Below, one piece after another: positions 4,664 to 10,048 of a DNA stretch of 10,048 nucleotides. Location of the stretch: positions 1 to 10,048 of the forward strand of contig JAHIKV010000071.1 in assembly GCA_018897395.1 (NCBI GenBank), given 5' to 3'. The DNA comes from Planctomycetota bacterium (lineage in GTDB: Bacteria; Planctomycetota; Planctomycetia; Pirellulales; Thermoguttaceae). Within the stretch, counting starts at the first letter, position 1, and every line of letters begins with the position of its first letter. The position numbers and the translations under genes were made by a program. The notes under the pieces were generated by a model. That model was not told the DNA's origin and searched no databases. It saw only the letters and a program-made list of their open reading frames with translations.

Positions 4664-6364
4664 ATGCGATTCATTTTTACCGCAGCCGCCGAGCGCGCGT
4701 TGGACAATGCTTCCGGTTGGTCGCTTGGTTCGGCCCGCGGCGAATTGGAGGCGGAATCGCTATTGCTGGGGCTGTTGTCCGAGCCGGAGTGTCGCGCGGC
4801 TGCGATGCTGACAAGGGTGGGCGTGGATATTTCGGTTGTCCGCAAACAGTGGACTGCACTGGTGTACAACGGCCCCTCGGAAGAGGGTTGCGTTCGCCGA
4901 AAGCTGTTTTCCTCCGACCTCGTCTGTTCGTTCCAGTTGGCATCCGAGCGGCTGGCATGTCTCCCTCAACCGCTCGAATTGGCCACCGAACATATCCTTT
5001 TGGGGCTGACGGCGGCCGATCACGATGTCTCGGTCTGGCTCCGACGGCAGGGACTCGACCCCGACTCGCTGGCGGCGGAAATCCAAAATCTGCACGGTTT
5101 TCCGGCGGAAGAAGAGTCTTGCCGAGAACTCGTGGCGTCAGATGAGTTTAGCCCCGGCACTTGTGCCGGGCACGATAATCGTTTAGCGGCCGACGGCACG
5201 TCGGCCCAAACGTCGATGATCGACACGCTCCGTGTCATCGATGCCGCCGCCAACCGTGCCCGCGAGGGGCTAAGGGTGATCGAAGACTACGCGAGACTGG
5301 TCCTCGACGACCGACATCTGACCCAACTCTGCAAGCAAATGCGCCACGATCTGGCCGACTGCTTGGCCGCTGCTTCGATGGACCGCCGTCTTGCCGCGCG
5401 GGAGACGCGGGCCGACGTGGGCACGACGTTGGATGTTCCGACGGAAGGCCGCCGCGAAAATCCCCTCGACGTTCCGCGGGCCAATTTCGCCCGCTTGCAG
5501 GAGGCGTTGCGCAGCCTGGAAGAGTTCGGCAAGCTGTTCGATTCCAATCGGGATTGTTGGGGTGGCAGTTGTACTACCACCCCCGGGGCGACAGTACAAC
5601 TATCGCCCCAACCTGCAAATCTGGCGGCGACCGCCAAACAACTCCGCTACAGCGCCTACACGCTCGAACGGGCCGTGGGCATCACCGGCCGCTCGATCGA
5701 ACGGCTGGATTCGGCCCGGCTCTACGTTTTGCTCGACGGACGGCGGTCGCCCGAGGAGTTCGAGCGGCTCGTCAGGTCATTGATCGAGGCCGGCGCGGAC
5801 ATCCTTCAACTCCGCGACAAGCGGCTCGGCGACCGGGAGTTGCTCGCGCGTGGTCGGCTGCTGGTGGCCGCGACTCGCGGCTCGGGGACGTTGGCGATCG
5901 TCAACGATCGTCCCGATCTGGCGGCGCTGGCCGGCGCCGACGGGGTCCACGTCGGCCAGGAAGAGGTCTCGGTGAAGGACGCCCGGCGGATCGTCGGCCC
6001 GGACGCGCTGATCGGCGCGTCAACGCACAACATCGAGCAGGCCCGACACGCAGTGCTCGACGGGGCCGACTACATCGGCGTCGGACCGGTGTTTCCATCG
6101 GACACGAAGCGGTTCGAGCGTTATCCGGGCGTCGAGTTGCTGCGGGCCGTGGCGGCGGAGATTCGTCTGCCCGCCTACGCCATCGGGGGCATAAACCGGT
6201 CGAATATCGCCGAAGTGTTGACGGCCGGCGCCGCGCGGGTCGCCGTGGGCAGTGCAATCACGTCGGCCGACGATCCCGCGCGGGCGGCGAAAGAATTGTC
6301 GATGATCGTCAATATACAACGGAAAGAATCCAAAGGACCGAACGACGAAACCACTAGCCACTAG
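4664..6364 (+). CDS. thiE: Clp_N - ThiD2 - ThiE fusion: HMP-phosphate kinase / thiamine-phosphate synthase
   Basis: A 566-aa three-part protein. Residues 1-148 resemble a ClpC N-domain pair: MRFIFTAAAERAL aligns with the ClpC start, and the second half carries ATEHILLGL (107-115). A linker (155-184) follows. Residues about 185-340 match ThiD2, a monofunctional HMP-phosphate kinase often fused to ThiE (NRAREGLRVIEDYAR at 197-211, NPLDVPRANFARLQEALRSL, RYSAYTLERA). Residues about 349-548 are ThiE, which joins HMP-PP and thiazole phosphate into thiamine phosphate: QLRDK (382-386), NDR (414-416), HVGQ (429-432), GPVFPSDTK (474-482), GGI (508-510). The kinase product can thus pass to the synthase within one chain. 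The start at 4664 follows ClpC homology; a TTG at 4628 with a better ribosome binding site (AGGGGAG) would add 12 residues. ATG 5216, where a plain ThiD2-ThiE would begin, has no ribosome binding site, which supports a real fusion. Two palindromic insertions lie in frame. Confidence 0.88.
   Translation: MRFIFTAAAERALDNASGWSLGSARGELEAESLLLGLLSEPECRAAAMLTRVGVDISVVRKQWTALVYNGPSEEGCVRRKLFSSDLVCSFQLASERLACLPQPLELATEHILLGLTAADHDVSVWLRRQGLDPDSLAAEIQNLHGFPAEEESCRELVASDEFSPGTCAGHDNRLAADGTSAQTSMIDTLRVIDAAANRAREGLRVIEDYARLVLDDRHLTQLCKQMRHDLADCLAAASMDRRLAARETRADVGTTLDVPTEGRRENPLDVPRANFARLQEALRSLEEFGKLFDSNRDCWGGSCTTTPGATVQLSPQPANLAATAKQLRYSAYTLERAVGITGRSIERLDSARLYVLLDGRRSPEEFERLVRSLIEAGADILQLRDKRLGDRELLARGRLLVAATRGSGTLAIVNDRPDLAALAGADGVHVGQEEVSVKDARRIVGPDALIGASTHNIEQARHAVLDGADYIGVGPVFPSDTKRFERYPGVELLRAVAAEIRLPAYAIGGINRSNIAEVLTAGAARVAVGSAITSADDPARAAKELSMIVNIQRKESKGPNDETTSH
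5146..5206. repeat. Palindromic element in the linker of the thiamine fusion gene
   Basis: Two hairpins, each led by the direct repeat GTTTAGC (5146 and 5181). The first has CCCGGCAC and GTGCCGGG around TT (5153-5170); the second has GGCCGAC and GTCGGCC around GGCAC (5188-5206). The first 13 bases, GTTTAGCCCCGGC, recur at 7771 in an intergenic element. It is translated as residues 161-181 of the fusion protein, between Clp_N and ThiD2, where extra sequence is easily tolerated. Confidence 0.72.
5556..5612. repeat. 57-base palindromic insertion inside the ThiD2 domain
   Basis: Imperfect inverted repeat: 5556-5575 pairs with 5593-5612 (17 of 20 positions, including a perfect AGTTGTACT with AGTACAACT). 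Each half is also a hairpin, GGGGTGG...CCACCCC and GGGGCGA...TCGCCCC. The length is a multiple of three and encodes roughly CWGGSCTTTPGATVQLSPQP (residues 298-317), a low-complexity segment not expected in ThiD2. It falls between the EEFGKLF helix and the helix leading to RYSAYTLERA, so it is probably a surface loop. Confidence 0.75.
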
Positions 6365-6386
6365 CCACCAACCACTCACCACTACC
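6350..6386. repeat. Low-complexity CACTAGC/CCAC repeat between thiE and xylA
   Basis: CACTAGC occurs twice in tandem and continues as degenerate CCAAC, CACTCAC and CACTAC units. It supplies the last codons and the TAG stop of the thiamine fusion gene and fills most of the 35-base gap to xylA. No terminator is visible, so the two genes may be co-transcribed. Confidence 0.6.
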
Positions 6387-6387
6387 C

Positions 6388-6392
6388 AGGAG
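6388..6392 (+). promoter_or_regulatory. Ribosome binding site of xylA
   Basis: AGGAG seven bases before the ATG at 6400; it fixes the xylA start. Confidence 0.75.
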
Positions 6393-6399
6393 TCCAGCC

Positions 6400-7713
6400 A
6401 TGCCCGCGTTTCCAGATATCGCCAAAATCCGCTACGAAGGCCCCGAATCGAAGAACCCGCTGGCCTTCCGCCATTACGATGAGAACGAGTTGGTCGAAGA
6501 CAAGTCGATGAAGGACCACTTCCGCTTCAGCGTGGCCTACTGGCACACGATGCGCGGCACGGGGGCCGATCCGTTCGGGCCGGGCACAATGCTCCGACCT
6601 TGGGAGGCCGAAACCGATTCGGTCGAAAACGCCATTTGCCGCGCCCGAGTGGCCTTCGAGTTCATCGAGAAGCTCGGCGCACCGTTCTACTGCTTCCACG
6701 ACCGCGACGTCGCGCCCGAGGGCGCCACGCTCGACGAAAGCAATAAAAACCTCGACGCCGTCGTGAAGGTGCTGAAAGAGGAACAGCAGCGCACGGGCAT
6801 AAAACTCCTCTGGGGTACGGCCAACTTGTTCAGCAATCCACGCTACACGCACGGCGCGGCCACGAGTTGCAACGCCGACTCATTCGCCTACGCCGCCGCC
6901 CAGGTAAAGAAGATGTTGGAAGTGACAAAGGAACTCGGCGGACAAGGCTACACGTTCTGGGGCGGACGCGAGGGGTATCAGTGCATCTGGAACACCGACA
7001 TGCGGCGCGAGATTGAGCATCTGGCCGCCTTTATGCATCTGGCCGTCGATTATGCAAAAAAAATCGGATTCACCGGCCAGTTCTACTTCGAGCCGAAGCC
7101 CATGGAACCGACCAAACACCAGTACGACTTCGACTCGGCCGCGTGCATCAACTTCCTGCGCGCCCACGGCCTGGCGGACCACGTCAAGATGAACATCGAG
7201 ACGAACCATGCCACGTTGGCCGGCCACGCGGTCGAGCACGAGTTGGACTACGCCGGCTCGCAGGGTTTCCTCGGTTCGGTCGACGCCAACACCGGCGACC
7301 TGCTGCTGGGCTGGGACACCGACCAATTTCCCACCGACGTGTATCTGACGACGAAGATCATGCTGATGATACTGAAGTACGGCGGCTTCACCACCGGCGG
7401 GCTGAACTTCGACGCCAAGGTCCGCCGCGAGAGTTTCGAGCCGGTCGATCTGTTCCACTCGCATATCGGCGGCATGGACGCCTTCGCCAAGGGGCTGAAG
7501 ATCGCGACGGCCATCCGCGCCGGGGGCGTGTTGGACGAGATGGTCAAGGGGCGTTACAGCTCCTGGGACGTTGGCGTCGGCGCCGAGATCGAGTCCAACC
7601 GGCACGACTTCGAGTCGCTGGAGAAGTACATGCTCGCCAAGGGCGACGTTACCCCGAACCACAGCGGCCGGCAAGAACTGTTCGAGAACGTCGTCAACCG
7701 GTACGTGTTCTGA
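6400..7713 (+). CDS. xylA: Xylose isomerase
   Basis: A 437-aa cytoplasmic enzyme that interconverts D-xylose and D-xylulose (and D-glucose and D-fructose), a single TIM-barrel domain working as a tetramer with two divalent metals. The length and the long N-terminal part mark the class II form, as in E. coli. The catalytic His/Asp pair is H100 and D103 in CFHDRD. Metal ligands are all present: E231 (FEPKP, with K233), E267 and H270 (IETNH), D295 (SVDAN), D306 and D308 (GWDTDQFP) and D338 (NFDAK). WGGREGY (187-193) is a family signature. It lies 35 bases after the thiamine gene on the same strand, with its own AGGAG site. No xylulokinase or xylose regulator is in the window, so its pathway partners are elsewhere. 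No defects were seen. Confidence 0.97.
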   Translation: MPAFPDIAKIRYEGPESKNPLAFRHYDENELVEDKSMKDHFRFSVAYWHTMRGTGADPFGPGTMLRPWEAETDSVENAICRARVAFEFIEKLGAPFYCFHDRDVAPEGATLDESNKNLDAVVKVLKEEQQRTGIKLLWGTANLFSNPRYTHGAATSCNADSFAYAAAQVKKMLEVTKELGGQGYTFWGGREGYQCIWNTDMRREIEHLAAFMHLAVDYAKKIGFTGQFYFEPKPMEPTKHQYDFDSAACINFLRAHGLADHVKMNIETNHATLAGHAVEHELDYAGSQGFLGSVDANTGDLLLGWDTDQFPTDVYLTTKIMLMILKYGGFTTGGLNFDAKVRRESFEPVDLFHSHIGGMDAFAKGLKIATAIRAGGVLDEMVKGRYSSWDVGVGAEIESNRHDFESLEKYMLAKGDVTPNHSGRQELFENVVNRYVF

Positions 7714-7770
7714 TCATAAAACCGCTTTGCGCTGATCGCGTTTTGCACGGTATTGGGAGAATGCCGCTTT

Positions 7771-7852
7771 GTTTAGCCCCGGCGTCCACGCCGGGAACGA
7801 GCGGGCGAAGTGCCGCCGCTCAATGCACCCGGCGTGGACGCCGGGGCTAAAC
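7771..7852. terminator. 82-base double-hairpin repeat, likely bidirectional terminator
   Basis: Perfect 25-bp inverted arms (7771-7795 and 7828-7852), starting GTTTAGCCCCGGC and ending GCCGGGGCTAAAC. Each arm is a small hairpin (CCCGGCGT and ACGCCGGG around CC), and the 32-base centre also pairs (GAGCGG with CCGCTC). It lies between the convergent xylA (stop 58 bases left) and HAD gene (stop 9 bases right), so it can block read-through from both sides. There are no strong T-runs, so a repeat that happens to act as a terminator is as likely as a true intrinsic terminator. Confidence 0.75.
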
Positions 7853-7860
7853 GTCATTGT

Positions 7861-8478
7861 TCAATAGTTGAACCGGATGCCGCGTTGCCGCAGTTCGCCG
7901 GCTAGTGCCTCGGCGGTGGTGAATTGCACGGCGTCGAAACCGGCCGCCTGCGCGCCGACGACGTGCTCGATCCGGTCGTCGACGAAGAAAATCTCCTCGG
8001 GCCGATAACCGGCCAACTCGGCGGCGGCGTGGAAGACGGCCACGTCCGGCTTGACCGTTCCGATCCGATAGCTCAGCGCGTGGACGGCGAATCCCTCGCT
8101 CACGATCCGATAGCGGCCGAAGCAATAGTTCCAGTGGGTCTCACCTGTGTTCGACAGGATTCCCATTGGATACCCGGCCTGCCCGAGCTGGGCCACCAGC
8201 GGCAGCATGGGCAGGTTCAACTCGAAGATGTCGGTGGCGGCCTCGAGCAGTGCGTCGTAGTCGGGCCGGCTGCCCGTGGCGGTGCAAAAGGCCTCGTACA
8301 GCCCGCGGCTGTCGAGCCGGCCGGTTTCGTGTTGCTGCATCAGTCCGCCGCCGAAGAGCGCGTTGCGCACACGGTCGGGCGCAATGCCCACAACCGCGCC
8401 CATTTGCCCCAACATCCGCTCGGTGCTGAAGTCTATCAGTACCTTGCCAAGATCGAAATAGAGAAATTTTGGGGGCAT
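7861..8478 (-). CDS. HAD-superfamily hydrolase, YihX-like (subfamily IA, variant 3)
   Basis: A 205-aa cytoplasmic phosphatase-type protein with a Rossmann-like core and helical cap. Motif I is FDLGKVLIDF with nucleophile D9; position +2 is Gly, as in YihX-type members, rather than the usual Asp. Motif II is SNT (109-111), motif III is K143 in TVKPD, and motif IV is FFVDD (164-168). The cap (about 20-90) contains QQHETGRL, like the QHERGEIS of E. coli YihX, an alpha-glucose-1-phosphatase. The substrate cannot be assigned; a sugar phosphate is a reasonable guess. The gene starts 17 bases after the oxidoreductase stop and is probably co-transcribed with it, although no ribosome binding site is visible before the ATG. 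It ends next to the 82-base repeat. Confidence 0.9.
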   Translation of the reverse strand: MPPKFLYFDLGKVLIDFSTERMLGQMGAVVGIAPDRVRNALFGGGLMQQHETGRLDSRGLYEAFCTATGSRPDYDALLEAATDIFELNLPMLPLVAQLGQAGYPMGILSNTGETHWNYCFGRYRIVSEGFAVHALSYRIGTVKPDVAVFHAAAELAGYRPEEIFFVDDRIEHVVGAQAAGFDAVQFTTAEALAGELRQRGIRFNY

Positions 8479-8495
8479 GATGGGCGGAAAAAACC

Positions 8496-9482
8496 TTACG
8501 GCGTGAGCACGATTTTGCCGGACAACGCGCCGGACTTGCCCAGGGTGTTTTCCTCCTGAAGCTTGTGCGCGTCGGCGGCCTCGGCGAGATTCATTACCCG
8601 GCCGATCAGCGGCCGGAGTTTGCCCTTGGCCATCCAGCGATTGATCTCCGCGGCCGATTTCCGTTGCTCCTCCGGCGGGGCATTGAACAGCACGTAGCCC
8701 AGCAGTTTGCAGTCCTTCGCGTAGAACTGACCGACGGGAAATTTCGACCGCGACTCTCCGCCCGACATCACGACGATTCGTCCATTGACGGCCATGTGGT
8801 CGATCGCCCGATCAAAACTCTGTTCGCGCTTCGTATCGAGCCACACGTCGATTGCGCCGAACTTCTCCAGCGCGTCTTTTAGGTTGCCGGTTTTGTAGTT
8901 CAGCACCGCGTTCGCCCCGAGTTGGCGACAGATTTGCACTTTCTCCTTGCTGCCTGCCGTGGCCAACACTCGGGCGCCGATAGCGCGGGCCATCTGGATC
9001 GCGCACGCCCCCACGCCGCCGGCCCCGCCGCCGATAAACACGGAATCACCCATTTTCAATTTTGCCTCGCGGAACAGTCCCAGGTGAGCGGTAATCCCCA
9101 CCATCGCCACGGCGGCCGCGTCCTGGTCGGAGACTTCCTCGGGCGTCGGATAGAGCCAGTGTTCGTCGACGGCGGCGAATTCGGCGAAGGTTCCCTGGCG
9201 TCCCAACACCCCTTGGTTGCTTCCCCAAACCCGATCGCCTTTGCGGAATTTAGTTACCTCAGGCCCAACCGCCTCGACCACCCCGGCCAGGTCGCAACCA
9301 ATTATGTATGGCAAAGGCAAGTCCGTCGGATACATGCCGGCGCGAATGTACGTGTCGACCGGGTTGACGGCCACTGCCTTGATCTTGACGAGGACTTGGC
9401 CCGCGGCGGGTTTCGGCTTGGGCAAATCGCCAAAAACGATGTTTTTCGGCGGTCCAATCCGTTCAATGTACGCAGCCTTCAT
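8496..9482 (-). CDS. Zinc-independent quinone oxidoreductase / MDR-family dehydrogenase
   Basis: A 328-aa enzyme of the medium-chain dehydrogenase/reductase superfamily, quinone oxidoreductase (QOR) branch, which uses NADPH to reduce quinones or other alpha,beta-unsaturated carbonyls in the cytoplasm. It has an N-terminal GroES-like domain with VNPVDTYIRAG (39-49) and GCDLAGVVEAVG (62-73), then a Rossmann domain with GGGAGGVGA (151-159) and a following AGS (176-178). It closes with LSGKIVLTP, typical of the branch. The zinc ligands of alcohol dehydrogenases are absent. The start is set at 9482 because MKAAYIERIG is the usual N-terminus; a longer frame to 9569 adds a Phe/Tyr-rich stretch unlike the family. 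The ribosome binding site is weak. The true substrate cannot be told from sequence. Confidence 0.93.
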   Translation of the reverse strand: MKAAYIERIGPPKNIVFGDLPKPKPAAGQVLVKIKAVAVNPVDTYIRAGMYPTDLPLPYIIGCDLAGVVEAVGPEVTKFRKGDRVWGSNQGVLGRQGTFAEFAAVDEHWLYPTPEEVSDQDAAAVAMVGITAHLGLFREAKLKMGDSVFIGGGAGGVGACAIQMARAIGARVLATAGSKEKVQICRQLGANAVLNYKTGNLKDALEKFGAIDVWLDTKREQSFDRAIDHMAVNGRIVVMSGGESRSKFPVGQFYAKDCKLLGYVLFNAPPEEQRKSAAEINRWMAKGKLRPLIGRVMNLAEAADAHKLQEENTLGKSGALSGKIVLTP

Positions 9483-9539
9483 AATATGGCATCCCAGAAA
9501 ACCAAAGAAATAACTTTCCGTCCTTAAGGTGTAATACGC

Positions 9540-9566
9540 CGAACCCACCACAAAGCGGGGGGTTCG
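9540..9566 (-). repeat. Hairpin in the leader of the oxidoreductase gene
   Basis: CGAACCC at 9540-9546 pairs with GGGTTCG at 9560-9566, extended by two G-C pairs after one mismatch. It lies 58-84 bases upstream of the start. It may be a leader structure or simply a small repeat. Confidence 0.4.
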
Positions 9567-9928
9567 CAATCATGCTGAATTAAACTACTCCAGAAGGGTG
9601 GAGCGGTGAAAATTGGAAATCCTATCTGTAAACTAGAGTTTTACATATTGTCCTGTCCTTTCACAATGAATCGGAGACAAAAACCTTCATTTCCCCGTGG
9701 ATTGTCACATTTCGCAGTTCAATAAGGGCCAATTTGGCGATCGTAAGGGTATTATTGAAGCTGTCTGTCGGATTTCTCGGGAGTATTGCACATTCCAGCA
9801 CCCTTTTTCAGAAAGAGCAGATAATTTCGCAAGTCGTGATTTTCTCATCGGCGGTGGTCATTGATAAATAAGGACTTACGTCGGCGAAACGGCTAATAGT
9901 CGGCAATGTAACCGTTCACGGGCCGGCC

Positions 9929-10042
9929 GGGGACTGGTCCATTTTTCGGCGAAAAAACGCATTTTGCCGACGAACCGTTGGCCGAAAACATGGACCTGTC
10001 CCCTTCCCGCGGCGCCAGGGGGACAGTCCCATTTTCGCGGCG
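9929..10042. repeat. REP-like repeat cluster with GGGGAC/GTCCCC termini
   Basis: GGGGACTGGTCCATTTTTCG at 9929-9948 is matched in inverted orientation at 9981-10003 (CGAAAACATGGACCTGTCCCC region), with about 30 bases between them. A third, direct copy begins at 10018 (GGGGGACAGTCCCATTTTCG). The GGGACNGTCCC core with a following ATTTTCG resembles repeats that flank REP-associated tyrosine transposase (RAYT, Y1 type) genes. No transposase is inside the window; one could lie just to the right. Confidence 0.6.
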
Positions 10043-10048
10043 GTCAAG

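Larger units (their letters stand above)
9483..10048. other. Gene-free region upstream of the oxidoreductase
   Basis: 566 bases with no convincing coding sequence on either strand. Bases 9483-9910 are lower in GC than the genes. They hold a hairpin (9540-9566) and a near-palindrome TGTAAACTAGAGTTTTACA at 9627-9645 that could be an operator. The promoter of the oxidoreductase/HAD pair should lie here, but no clear -35/-10 pair was found. The right end is a REP-like repeat. No tRNA or recognised ncRNA was found. Confidence 0.6.

Noticed and set aside
5216..6364. Separate thiD2-thiE gene starting at ATG 5216
   Set aside because: The frame is open without a break from the Clp_N part, and no ribosome binding site precedes 5216; kept only as an alternative.
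6880..7674. 264-codon open frame opposite xylA
   Set aside because: A shadow of xylA; it has no motifs of its own and no ribosome binding site was seen.
7861..8478. HAD hydrolase as a catalytically dead variant because motif I is DxG, not DxD
   Set aside because: Gly at this position is normal in YihX-like members, as I recall the family, and the other three motifs are intact, so loss of activity is not supported.
9627..9645. Near-palindrome TGTAAACTAGAGTTTTACA as an operator
   Set aside because: One-base asymmetry, AT-rich and single copy; recorded in the intergenic entry but not called as a site.

Overview
The window reads as a stretch of a GC-rich bacterial chromosome, most likely a planctomycete (Pirellulales-like). 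This is inferred from the gene types and from several families of GC-rich palindromic repeats between and inside genes; no rRNA or other strong taxonomic marker is present. No tRNA, rRNA, CRISPR array or complete insertion sequence was seen.

Left part (1-1620): the first 138 bases look like the 3' end of a group II intron on the + strand, with domain V at 62-94 and domain VI at 95-138. It abuts the 3' end of a broken NtrC-type response regulator gene on the - strand. Upstream of that remnant, also on the - strand, lie three genes with overlapping or tight junctions: a two-helix membrane protein of unknown function, an MntA-like nucleotidyltransferase antitoxin and a HepT-like HEPN toxin. The four - strand reading frames run head to tail from 1620 to 115.

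Middle (1717-6364): clpC (- strand, 850 aa) is a complete ClpC-type AAA+ unfoldase. Across a 394-base spacer rich in palindromes lies a divergent + strand gene of 566 aa. It joins a ClpC-like N-domain pair to a ThiD2 (HMP-phosphate kinase) domain and a ThiE (thiamine-phosphate synthase) domain. This Clp_N-ThiD2-ThiE fusion beside clpC is the most unusual gene here. Its coding sequence also carries two palindromic elements, one in a linker and one in a loop of ThiD2, both read through in frame.

Right part (6400-10048): xylA (class II xylose isomerase) follows the thiamine gene by 35 bases on the + strand. It converges on a - strand pair, a zinc-free quinone oxidoreductase/MDR protein followed after 17 bases by a YihX-like HAD hydrolase. 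An 82-base double-hairpin element sits between the convergent genes and probably ends transcription from both sides. The last 566 bases hold no recognisable gene but end in an imperfect inverted repeat plus a third copy that resembles a REP element.

Functionally the window mixes housekeeping genes (proteolysis, thiamine synthesis, pentose metabolism) with an accessory stress/defence-type pair (MntA-HepT) beside a retroelement and a decayed regulator.
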